DNA of 7,557 nucleotides from Clostridiaceae bacterium (GCA_012512865.1 JAAZDH010000138.1:1-7557); one strand, 5' to 3'. Shown: positions 1-5,626, numbered from the stretch's first letter. Notes: generated by a model not told the origin, from the letters alone. Program-made: numbers and translations.

Positions 1-583
1 GGGCGTGACCATGCCCCATCCCCACGGGCAGATTTATGGTTATTCTTACATTCCCAAAAAGCTTGAACTGGAGCTTGCAGCATGCAAGGAATACCATGAA
101 GAAAAAAATGCCTGCCTTATCTGCGACATGGTAGAAGATGAAATGGAATCCGGTGAGAGGGTGATTTTTGAAGATGCGCACTTTGTTGTATTCCTTCCCT
201 TCTTTGCAGAGTACCCCTATGGTATCTACATAGCTTCCAAGAGGCATATTCAAAACCTTGCCCAGTTTACCGGAGAAGAAAAGCTAAGCCTGGCACGGAC
301 GATCAGGGATTCCGTGGGAATGCTGGATTCTCTTTTTGGTTTCCAGTTTCCCTACATGATGTGCATGCACCAGGACCCGGTAAACAGCGGGGACTTTAGC
401 GATTACTATCATTTTCACATAGAGTTCTTCCCGCCCCTCAGGGCTTCCAACAAGCAAAAGTTCAATGCGTCCAGCGAAACGGGGGCATGGGCCCATGCAA
501 ACCCCACAAAACCGGAGGAAAAAGCGGAAGAATTAAGGCAGGCTTACAGAAAATTTATCAGCCAGCGTAATGAAGTTGGGTAA
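1..583 (+). CDS. galT: Galactose-1-phosphate uridylyltransferase, 3' part (start lies before the window)
   Basis: Second enzyme of the Leloir pathway, cytosolic: transfers UMP from UDP-glucose to galactose-1-phosphate through a uridylylated histidine. The open frame is already running at the left edge (first full codon at position 2), and the GTG at 5 is internal rather than a start. The visible 193 residues begin just before the HPHGQ active-site motif (visible residues 6-10); in E. coli GalT (348 residues) this lies near residue 164, so roughly half the protein is missing upstream. Further on is the HFH motif in the sequence YYHFHIEFFPP (iron-site histidines in the E. coli enzyme), followed by a normal C-terminus. 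Stop is TAA at 581-583. It is the upstream neighbour of galK and galE, which makes the assignment secure. Nothing suggests decay. Confidence 0.95.
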   Translation, partial: GVTMPHPHGQIYGYSYIPKKLELELAACKEYHEEKNACLICDMVEDEMESGERVIFEDAHFVVFLPFFAEYPYGIYIASKRHIQNLAQFTGEEKLSLARTIRDSVGMLDSLFGFQFPYMMCMHQDPVNSGDFSDYYHFHIEFFPPLRASNKQKFNASSETGAWAHANPTKPEEKAEELRQAYRKFISQRNEVG

Positions 584-616
584 TGGGGCCGGAAAAACGA
601 AATGAACAGGAATAAG

Positions 617-699
617 CAAGTAAGATGATAAAATAGGCAAGTAACAAGCGAAATGAATAATCAAGCACGTAAAAATGCGTCAAGCATATTAAAATGTGT
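617..699 (+). repeat. Degenerate CAAG-headed tandem repeats in the galT-galK spacer
   Basis: The 136-bp gap between galT and galK contains four back-to-back units that each begin with CAAG: 617-637 (21 bp), 638-661 (24 bp), 662-680 (19 bp) and 681-699 (19 bp). The last two units match at 15 of 19 positions and share the pattern CAAGCA..T.AAAATG.GT. The repeats end just before the galK Shine-Dalgarno, so they would form the galK leader. No convincing promoter or terminator was found in the gap. Function is unknown. Confidence 0.6.
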
Positions 700-705
700 A
701 ACCGT

Positions 706-710
706 GGAGG
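706..710 (+). promoter_or_regulatory. Shine-Dalgarno site of galK
   Basis: GGAGG lies 9 nt before the ATG at 720. It fixes that ATG as the galK start and shows that galK has its own ribosome entry, independent of galT. Confidence 0.85.
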
Positions 711-719
711 GCTTGTTTT

Positions 720-1940
720 ATGAATGCAGAGAAACTTGGTATGACAGTTGATGAACTCAAGGAAAAGTTTATTGAGATATATGGACATTCGGAAGAGAAA
801 ATCAGGGTGTTCTCGGCGCCGGGACGGGTAAACCTGATTGGCGAGCACACGGATTATAACGGGGGATATGTTTTTCCCGCGGCTTTAACGATGGGCACAT
901 TTGTGGTTGCAAGGGCGAGGGCGGACAGGATCTTGAGACTTGCCGCCACCGACCTTGAAGACAGGGTTGAGGCTTCCCTTGACAGGCTGGAGGAGTACAG
1001 GCATTTAAAGTGGGGAAACTACCAGCTGGGAGTTGCAGACCAGCTGCAAAAGCACGGGTACGGGTTAACCGGGTGCGACATGCTTTTCCATGGCACCTTG
1101 CCTTACGGGGCGGGGCTTTCTTCGTCCGCTTCAATCGAGGTAGCCACGGCCTTGACGCTGGCAACCCTGGGAAAAGAGGCCTTCGGTGAAGACGCAGCTA
1201 TTGACTTGGTGGAATTGGCTAAAATCGGGCAGAAGGCGGAAAACCTTTACGTGGGGGTAAATTGCGGTATCATGGACCAGTTTGCCTCGGCCATGGGAAA
1301 AGTAAACCATGCAATATTTCTTAATGCCAAGGACTTGAGCTACAAGCTTGTTCCGCTGAACCTGGGCGATAACAATATAGTTATAGCTAACACGAACAAG
1401 AAAAGGGGACTGGGGGATTCGAAGTACAACGAGAGGAGAAGGGAATGCGAAACAGGCCTTGACGTGCTGAAAACGGTATTGCCTGGCATAAGCTGCCTTG
1501 GGGATGTTTCATACGAGCAGTTCATTGAGCATAAGCATGTAATAAAAGATGAGGTTATAAGAAAAAGGGTTGAACACGTGGTATCGGAAAACGACAGGGT
1601 TAAAAAATCAGTTGAAACCCTTTATAAAGGCAATTTGAGTGAATTTGGAAGGCTCATGGTGGATTCCCACTGTTCATTGAGAGATTTGTACGAAGTTACC
1701 GGGATAGAGCTTGACACCCTCGTGGAAGAAGCACTGAAAATTGACGGGGTGCTGGGCTCGAGGATGACAGGGGCCGGCTTTGGCGGATGCTCGGTAAGCA
1801 TTGTAAAGAAGGATGCAACGGAATGGTTCATAGAAAAGGTAGGCAGGGAATATGAAAGAAAGGTCGGGCTTAAAGCAGACTTTTACGTGTCTGAAGCCAG
1901 GGATGGAGCCCGGGAAAACAGGATAGGAAACGGGAGGTGA
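720..1940 (+). CDS. galK: Galactokinase
   Basis: GHMP-family kinase that phosphorylates alpha-D-galactose at C1 with ATP, feeding GalT in the cytosol. The 406-residue length is close to that of bacterial galactokinases. The galactokinase signature APGRVNLIGEHTDYNGG spans residues 33-49 and includes Arg36, Glu42, His43 and Asp45, which match the known catalytic and galactose-binding positions of the Lactococcus enzyme. The GHMP phosphate-binding loop GAGLSSSAS is at residues 130-138. The catalytic Asp186 lies in VNCGIMDQFAS. A C-terminal MTGAGFGGCSVSIV glycine motif completes the fold. The start at 720 is supported by GGAGG 9 nt upstream. galE begins only 6 bp after the stop, so the two genes are almost certainly co-transcribed and translationally coupled. 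galT lies 136 bp upstream. No oddity in the protein was seen. Confidence 0.97.
   Translation: MNAEKLGMTVDELKEKFIEIYGHSEEKIRVFSAPGRVNLIGEHTDYNGGYVFPAALTMGTFVVARARADRILRLAATDLEDRVEASLDRLEEYRHLKWGNYQLGVADQLQKHGYGLTGCDMLFHGTLPYGAGLSSSASIEVATALTLATLGKEAFGEDAAIDLVELAKIGQKAENLYVGVNCGIMDQFASAMGKVNHAIFLNAKDLSYKLVPLNLGDNNIVIANTNKKRGLGDSKYNERRRECETGLDVLKTVLPGISCLGDVSYEQFIEHKHVIKDEVIRKRVEHVVSENDRVKKSVETLYKGNLSEFGRLMVDSHCSLRDLYEVTGIELDTLVEEALKIDGVLGSRMTGAGFGGCSVSIVKKDATEWFIEKVGREYERKVGLKADFYVSEARDGARENRIGNGR
1933..1940 (+). promoter_or_regulatory. galE Shine-Dalgarno embedded in the last codons of galK
   Basis: The sequence GGAGGTGA occupies the final codons and stop of galK and ends 6 nt before the galE ATG at 1947. 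This near-perfect anti-16S match, placed over the galK stop, indicates translational coupling of the two genes. Confidence 0.85.
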
Positions 1941-1946
1941 AGAGGC

Positions 1947-2933
1947 ATGGCAATCTTGGTAACAGGCGGGGCAGGTTACATAGGAAGCCATACCGTATTG
2001 GAATTGTTGGAGACTCGAGAGGAAGTTGTTGTTATTGATTCCCTGGAAAAAGGACACAGGAAAGCCGTGCCCGGGGGAGCATTCTACTGCGGCAACTTGT
2101 GCGACGAAGGCTTCCTGGACAAGGTGTTCAGGGAAAACAAAATTGAGGCGGTAGTGCATTTTGCAGCCTATTCCCTTGTGGGGGAGAGCGTAATGGATCC
2201 TCTCAAATATTATAATAATAATGTTATTGGAACGTTAAAGCTAATGACCAAGCTAAAGGAGTATGGGGTAAAGAAAATAGTGTTTTCTTCTACTGCTGCT
2301 GTTTACGGGGAACCGGAAAACATCCCCATCCTTGAATCGGACAGGACCATGCCTGCGAATCCCTACGGGGAAACCAAGCTTGCCATTGAGAAAGCGCTTA
2401 TGTGGGCTGACAAGGCATACGGTATCAAGTACGTATCCCTTAGGTATTTCAACGCGGCGGGCGCACACCCGTCAGGCAGGATAGGGGAGGATCACAACCC
2501 AGAAACTCACTTGATACCCCTGGTCTTGATGACTGCCCTGGGAAGAAGGGAAAGCATCAGCATTTTTGGAAATGATTACGATACACCGGACGGAACGTGC
2601 ATAAGGGACTATATACATGTTACGGACCTGGCAAATGCCCACGTCCTGGCATTGGAATATTTGAGAAACGGGGGAAAAAGCACCGTTTACAACCTGGGCA
2701 ACGGGCAGGGATTCTCCGTTAGCGAAGTTATTAATATAGCCAGGGAGGTCACGGGAGCCCGAATAAAAGCAATAGTATCTGAAAGAAGACCGGGAGACCC
2801 CGCGGTCCTGGTGGCATCTTCAGAGAAAATAAAAAGGGAGATGAATTGGCAGCCACGCTATAATGATTTGCATACGATCATCGAGACTGCGTGGAACTGG
2901 CACAGGACCCATCCCGGCGGATACAATGAGTAG
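1947..2933 (+). CDS. galE: UDP-glucose 4-epimerase
   Basis: NAD-dependent extended short-chain dehydrogenase that interconverts UDP-galactose and UDP-glucose. This regenerates UDP-glucose for GalT and can also supply UDP-galactose for surface glycans. The 328 residues match the usual length. The Rossmann motif GGAGYIG is at residues 7-13. VHFAAYSLVGESV (70-82) is the conserved epimerase segment. The catalytic set is SSTAAVYG (114-121, Thr116 in the Ser/Thr position) with Tyr140 and Lys144 in PYGETK. The C-terminus, with WNWHRTHPGGY, resembles the end of E. coli GalE, so the stop at 2931-2933 is the native one. The gene follows galK by 6 bp. Its last 56 bp overlap the 3' end of the convergent isomerase gene on the other strand, and no terminator is visible after it. 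Confidence 0.97.
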   Translation: MAILVTGGAGYIGSHTVLELLETREEVVVIDSLEKGHRKAVPGGAFYCGNLCDEGFLDKVFRENKIEAVVHFAAYSLVGESVMDPLKYYNNNVIGTLKLMTKLKEYGVKKIVFSSTAAVYGEPENIPILESDRTMPANPYGETKLAIEKALMWADKAYGIKYVSLRYFNAAGAHPSGRIGEDHNPETHLIPLVLMTALGRRESISIFGNDYDTPDGTCIRDYIHVTDLANAHVLALEYLRNGGKSTVYNLGNGQGFSVSEVINIAREVTGARIKAIVSERRPGDPAVLVASSEKIKREMNWQPRYNDLHTIIETAWNWHRTHPGGYNE

Positions 2934-3624
2934 TAAAGCGGGAAAAATGGGCCTCCAGCATGGCACAAAGCGCATGATATATGGGAAGATGCAGTTCCTG
3001 CACTTCGTGGGTGCTTGATGCAGGTGCAATTATTGTCACATCGCAGATATCCTTCATCTTGCCCCCGTCTTTCCCGGTCAAGCCAATTGTTTTAAGGCCG
3101 AACACCCTTGCTATTTTCAAAGCGTTAATAACATTTTTTGAATTACCCGATGTGCTTATTCCCAGCAGCACATCTCCTTCTTTTCCGTACCCGTAAACCT
3201 GCTGGGCGAATAACATGTCGGGATTGACGTCGTTGGTATACGCGGTGGACAGGGAAATCAGGCTTACGAGGGAAATGGCCGGCAAAGCCTTTTGCAGGTA
3301 CCGTGACAAGTACTCCCACTCGTCCGGGAAATAAGCTTTTATCTTTTGAGACTCTACTTCTTCCAGGGGGCGTTCCAGGAGGAAGCTTTTCATGAGCTCG
3401 CCCACAATATGCTCACAGTCAGCTGCGCTGCCACCGTTGCCGCATAAAAGGAGTTTGCCGCCCGAAGCAAAGCAGTCCCTTATAATCACAAAGGAATCCC
3501 AGATATCTGACTTGCAAGCTTCAAGATTGCCGTACTTGTCCAAAAGGTCTTCAAGTATTTTTTCGGGCAAATACTTATAATTATTATACTTATTTTCATT
3601 ACTAATATGTTTTTCATTACTCAT
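2878..3624 (-). CDS. SIS-domain phosphosugar isomerase, GmhA/DiaA-like
   Basis: A single SIS (sugar isomerase) domain of the sedoheptulose-7-phosphate isomerase (GmhA) group, probably cytosolic. Visible motifs: KLLLCGNGGSAAD (residues 57-69), GISTSGNS (155-162), GLTGKDGGK (181-189) and the closing helix QELHLPIYH (209-217). Glu76 and His212 correspond to the catalytic Glu/His pair of GmhA. The 248 residues exceed the 190-200 of Gram-negative GmhA for three reasons: an extra segment at about 84-114, an 18-residue repeat-like N-terminus (SNEKHI, SNENKY, NNYKY), and a 21-residue tail after AMLEAHF. Most of that tail is read from DNA opposite the galE 3' end. The ATG at 3624 is preferred because GGGA lies 10 nt upstream; the in-frame GTG at 3633 sits only 1 nt from that site. 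The ROK kinase gene lies 320 bp upstream in the same direction. The substrate cannot be settled: a heptose phosphate is the family guess, another ketose phosphate is possible. Confidence 0.92.
   Translation of the reverse strand: MSNEKHISNENKYNNYKYLPEKILEDLLDKYGNLEACKSDIWDSFVIIRDCFASGGKLLLCGNGGSAADCEHIVGELMKSFLLERPLEEVESQKIKAYFPDEWEYLSRYLQKALPAISLVSLISLSTAYTNDVNPDMLFAQQVYGYGKEGDVLLGISTSGNSKNVINALKIARVFGLKTIGLTGKDGGKMKDICDVTIIAPASSTHEVQELHLPIYHALCAMLEAHFSRFTTHCIRRDGSCASSTQSR
3571..3621 (-). repeat. 18-bp imperfect tandem repeat at the 5' end of the isomerase gene
   Basis: Codons 2-18 of the isomerase are built from units at 3604-3621, 3586-3603 and a 15-bp remnant at 3571-3585. In protein these read SNEKHI, SNENKY and NNYKY. 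Units one and two share 11 identical leading bases (AGTAATGAAAA) and 13 of 18 positions overall. The block adjoins the AT-rich repeat field upstream, so the N-terminal extension looks like repeat DNA captured into the reading frame (inference). Confidence 0.6.
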
Positions 3625-3640
3625 AAAAGTCACATCCCAA

Positions 3641-3895
3641 TTGTTAATTTTTTATACTTGGTTTTATTTTTTATACTCGTTTTTTATGCTTTATTCCTGT
3701 ACTTAATTTTTTTCTTGGTTTTTTATACATGCTTTCATTTTTAAATCTTGTACTTAACTTTTATACTTGATTTTTGTACATGTTTTCATAATTAAATTTT
3801 GCATTTAACTTTCACAACTGGTTTTTACAAATTTAATCATACTCTATTTTTTACACTTTACATCCGCACTGCATTTTATATACCCAATATACCCA
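3641..3895. repeat. AT-rich degenerate tandem-repeat field between the ROK kinase and isomerase genes
   Basis: This covers most of the 320-bp gap (3625-3944) between the two minus-strand genes. On the + strand it reads as loosely repeated T-rich blocks closing in TAC, spaced about 13 or 26 bp apart. The clearest unit is a 51-bp tandem pair, 3729-3779 and 3780-3830, identical at 37 of 51 positions without gaps. A perfect 9-bp doublet, ATATACCCA twice, lies at 3878-3895 near the kinase stop. No convincing promoter, terminator or ORF was found. If the two genes are co-transcribed, the field becomes an A-rich leader in front of the isomerase. Confidence 0.65.
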
Positions 3896-3944
3896 TGTTA
3901 TGCACTTATATCACGGTTATTTCTGCATGATTGACTTTAAGCGG

Positions 3945-5054
3945 TTATCCCAGTGCAACGGCAAGGGAAGCATAGTCCCCGATTTTGTCGCCCAGCAGTG
4001 CGGAAACAATTTTGCATACTTCCCTCGATAATGCAAGGCTTTCTCTTTTTATGACCTCCTGCGCCCAGGGCCACAGCAAATCCCTGCTCCTGCTGAATAT
4101 GCTTCCGATTACGATAATCTCTGGATTTAAAATATCAATAAGGATGGAAAGGCCCATGCCAAGGTAACGGCCGCACTCCTTGTAGATTTCAATTGCCAGC
4201 TCGTCACCCTGCTTGGCTGCATCGGCTATGATTTTTGCATCCAAGCTGCCCAGCTCCTCGATACCCTTGCAAAAGGAGACACTTTTACCTGCCTGCAGTG
4301 CTTCAAGGGTCCTTACCCGCGCCAGTTGGGCTATGCCTCCTCCGCTGCAGAACCCCTCGAAGGAACCTGCCTTGCCATATCCTACGGGGCCGTGCTTTTC
4401 GAGCCTTACATGCCCCACCTCTCCTGCCATCCCGTTTGCACCTTCGTAAAGCTGCCCGTTGATGATGAGTCCCGCTCCCATTCCTGTTCCAAAGGTAAGG
4501 AATATTACATTTTCGTATCCCCTGGACGCGCCAAATCTCCATTCGGCAAGGGCACATGCGTTGGCATCATTTTGGAGCCTTGCCTTTATTCCAAGCCGCT
4601 TTTCAATCATGTCCGTTATCTCGATGTTATCCCATCCGTATAAATTCGGCGGAGACATTATAATCCCCTTCTTGCTGTCAAGGGGGCCCCCGCAGCTTAT
4701 TCCTATTGCCTTGAATTTGCGGGTGCCTGTTTCATACTTTTGCATCATAAGGGAAAGGTCTTCCATTATGCGGTTTATCGCATGTCCAGGTCCTCTACGT
4801 GTTTCCGTCGGGAAAACCCTTTTATCGATTATTTCAACGTTAAAAGCGCTATTAATTTTGCATGGTGCATCGTTAACAGCATTTCCACGGGCAGCCCCGG
4901 CAGTCTTGCCAATAGCATCACTTGCAGTATTGCCGGTATTACTGTTACTGCTAGCATTACCGGTGGTATCGTCAATCGAGCCGGAATACACCCGGCCGGC
5001 AATTACCGCGCACTTGGTGCCACCTATATCCACTCCTAATATCATGTTTTCCAA
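3945..5054 (-). CDS. ROK-family sugar kinase with repeat-rich insert and no zinc-site cysteines
   Basis: Probable cytosolic ATP-dependent hexose or aminosugar kinase. The 369 residues lack an N-terminal helix-turn-helix, so it is a kinase rather than a NagC/XylR-type repressor. Phosphate motif 1 is GVDIGGTK (7-14). The catalytic aspartate is Asp163 in QNDANACALAE. FGTGMGAGLIINGQLYEG (188-205) is the second nucleotide motif. AGEVGHV (210-216) carries the ROK glutamate and histidine. The CxCGxxGCxE zinc motif that normally follows is replaced by GPVGYGKAGSFEGFCSGGG (222-240), which keeps only Cys236. Residues about 24-66 are a Gly/Asn/Ala/Ser/Thr-rich insert in what should be a surface turn between the first strands; without it the length is near the usual 310-330. 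The TTG start at 5054 is preferred: it directly follows in-frame stops and sits 6 nt after GGTGGGAG, whereas the ATG at 5045 is 15 nt away. Substrate unknown. Confidence 0.92.
   Translation of the reverse strand: MENMILGVDIGGTKCAVIAGRVYSGSIDDTTGNASSNSNTGNTASDAIGKTAGAARGNAVNDAPCKINSAFNVEIIDKRVFPTETRRGPGHAINRIMEDLSLMMQKYETGTRKFKAIGISCGGPLDSKKGIIMSPPNLYGWDNIEITDMIEKRLGIKARLQNDANACALAEWRFGASRGYENVIFLTFGTGMGAGLIINGQLYEGANGMAGEVGHVRLEKHGPVGYGKAGSFEGFCSGGGIAQLARVRTLEALQAGKSVSFCKGIEELGSLDAKIIADAAKQGDELAIEIYKECGRYLGMGLSILIDILNPEIIVIGSIFSRSRDLLWPWAQEVIKRESLALSREVCKIVSALLGDKIGDYASLAVALG
4866..4964 (-). repeat. In-frame imperfect 24-bp repeats inside the ROK kinase gene
   Basis: In the kinase reading frame the units read TGNASSNSN, TGNTASDA, IGKTAGAA and RGNAVNDA (residues 31-63). 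They share a G-(N/K) pair near the start and small polar residues after it. The repeat unit is 24 bp, with one extra codon in the first copy. The sequences have diverged at third positions, so this is an old expansion, not a recent slippage event. The codons keep frame and lack stops. Confidence 0.7.
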
Positions 5055-5060
5055 TTATCA

Positions 5061-5070
5061 CTCCCACCTT
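5061..5070 (-). promoter_or_regulatory. Shine-Dalgarno site deciding the TTG start of the ROK kinase
   Basis: On the minus strand AAGGTGGGAG ends 6 nt before the TTG at 5054. The first downstream ATG (5045) would be 15 nt from it. The codons just before TTG are TGA and TAA, so no longer form is possible. Confidence 0.65.
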
Positions 5071-5128
5071 CTTGCAGTCCTTTTTTACTGGCACTTCATT
5101 GGCACTTTTTTGTTGAGCCAAGCTTTTC

Positions 5129-5162
5129 AAGCTGCTTATGCATAAAATGCTTCAAGCAGCTT
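5129..5162 (-). other. Stem-loop in the ROK kinase leader
   Basis: Perfect 9-bp arms AAGCTGCTT (5129-5137) and AAGCAGCTT (5154-5162) enclose a 16-nt loop that itself can pair GCAT with ATGC. There is no U-run on either side, so it is not an intrinsic terminator. It lies about 75 nt upstream of the kinase start, within the predicted leader RNA. Confidence 0.6.
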
Positions 5163-5250
5163 CTACATAAAACATAAAATGTTTTCAGGCACTTTCAATT
5201 TATAATATACCAAGCTTTCGAGTACCATAACGGCAATTTTCACTTCTATT

Positions 5251-5300
5251 TTTTACAAATATGTTTTTTGTAAAAGCCATGCATTTTACAATGTAAATGC
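5251..5300 (-). other. Two adjacent small inverted repeats in the ROK kinase leader
   Basis: One hairpin has perfect 9-bp arms, TTTTACAAA at 5251-5259 and TTTGTAAAA at 5267-5275, with a 7-nt loop. The next, 5281-5300, pairs GCATTTTAC with GTAAATGC with one bulged base and a 3-nt loop. Both are AT-rich and individually weak, but they sit side by side in the predicted transcript. Confidence 0.45.
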
Positions 5301-5370
5301 CATGTATTTTGCGCAGGCGCTTTACAAAGCCATGTATTTTGCATAAGCACTTCGCATAGGCATATTTTGC
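5276..5370. repeat. Degenerate tandem repeats GCCATGTATTTTGC in the ROK kinase leader
   Basis: The 14-mer GCCATGTATTTTGC occurs identically at 5299-5312 and 5329-5342 (30-bp period). Diverged copies lie at 5276-5289 (GCCATGCATTTTAC) and 5359-5370 (GGCATATTTTGC). The separating sequences are also loosely related, as in GCGCAGGCGCTTTAC and ATAAGCACTTCGC. The array lies in the 5' leader predicted for the kinase mRNA. Confidence 0.65.
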
Positions 5371-5404
5371 ACAGGGGTAATTTTATCTGTACAGCTATAA
5401 TTAT

Positions 5405-5433
5405 ATGATATGGGTCTTGTAACTCTTTGTCAA
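5405..5433 (-). promoter_or_regulatory. SigA-type promoter reading left toward the ROK kinase
   Basis: On the minus strand the -35 is TTGACA (5433-5428, 6 of 6) and the -10 is TATCAT (5410-5405, 5 of 6), separated by exactly 17 bp. Transcription should begin near 5398, giving a leader of about 344 nt before the TTG start. This is the best minus-strand promoter match found in the region. Confidence 0.7.
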
Positions 5434-5445
5434 TTTGCTAAAAGC

Positions 5446-5490
5446 AAAAAAACAGCCTTTGGAATTTATAAAAGATATGCCTGTTTTTGC
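5446..5490. other. Inverted repeat with A/T-tract arms between the divergent promoters
   Basis: AAAAACAG (5448-5455) and CTGTTTTT (5481-5488) are perfect 8-bp complements with a 25-nt separation; the outer GC ends of the repeat (5444-5445 and 5489-5490) pair only if the unequal A-tract is bulged. It lies just upstream of the leftward -35 box. It could be a protein-binding site or a weak bidirectional stem; the sequence does not decide. Confidence 0.35.
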
Positions 5491-5526
5491 AAAAACCAAG
5501 ATAAGCATCCTTACTTTTTTTACATT

Positions 5527-5546
5527 TTTATAAGAATTCTTATAAA
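5527..5546. promoter_or_regulatory. Perfect 20-bp palindrome, candidate operator
   Basis: TTTATAAGAATTCTTATAAA is fully self-complementary across 20 bp. It is centred about 97 bp upstream of the predicted araB transcription start and lies between the two divergent promoters. A perfect palindrome of this length in a control region suggests a dimeric regulator site. It superficially recalls PerR/Fur-type boxes (TTATAA arms), but the spacing does not fit those consensuses, so no regulator is named. Confidence 0.5.
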
Positions 5547-5553
5547 GATCAAT

Positions 5554-5577
5554 TTAATGGTTGTATTAATGGTTGTA
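5554..5577 (+). promoter_or_regulatory. Perfect 12-bp tandem repeat upstream of the araB promoter
   Basis: TTAATGGTTGTA occurs twice head to tail (5554-5565, 5566-5577) with no mismatch, followed by CATTTT. The doublet is centred about 67 bp before the predicted araB start point, a position suited to an activator. The half-site-like TTGTA(C) is reminiscent of sugar regulators of the AraR/LacI type, but the direct rather than inverted arrangement makes this speculative. Confidence 0.45.
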
Positions 5578-5597
5578 CATTTTCCTGTTTTACAGTT

Positions 5598-5626
5598 TTG
5601 AAAATATAGCATTTGTATGATATACT
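5598..5626 (+). promoter_or_regulatory. SigA-type promoter of araB with extended -10
   Basis: The -35 is TTGAAA (5598-5603, 5 of 6) and the -10 is TATACT (5621-5626, 5 of 6), with a 17-bp spacer. TGA just before the -10 gives the TGn extended element. Transcription should start near 5633, leaving a 5' leader of about 140 nt before araB. Confidence 0.72.

Noticed and set aside
1674..2159. 161-residue minus-strand ORF
   Set aside because: It spans the galK-galE junction in antisense, with no ribosome site and no family resemblance.
2878..3624. MurNAc-6-phosphate etherase (MurQ), pairing with the ROK kinase as an aminosugar recycling unit
   Set aside because: MurQ is longer and has different signatures; the QELH, GLTGKDGGK and GNGGSAAD motifs here fit the GmhA/DiaA group.
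3622..3633. GTG at 3633 as the isomerase start
   Set aside because: The only purine-rich site (GGGA, 3638-3635) would be 1 nt away from it, while it is 10 nt from the ATG at 3624.
4459..5145. 228-residue + strand ORF
   Set aside because: It lies antisense to the ROK kinase, whose minus-strand motifs are unmistakable; the + translation has no domain and no ribosome site.
5129..5162. Intrinsic terminator
   Set aside because: The stem is good but no U-run follows on either strand; it is better read as leader structure.
5276..5370. Possible CRISPR array
   Set aside because: Only two identical 14-mers with diverged flanking copies; the intervals are related to each other and not unique spacers, and there are no cas genes.
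5527..5546. PerR or Fur box
   Set aside because: The arms resemble TTATAA but the palindrome lacks the 7-1-7 arrangement of those boxes, and the neighbouring genes are not stress or metal genes.
5410..5601. 62-63 residue + strand ORF in the ROK-araB gap
   Set aside because: No Shine-Dalgarno site precedes it, it overlaps the leftward -10 box and the candidate operators, and its product is a low-complexity AT-rich translation with no recognisable domain.
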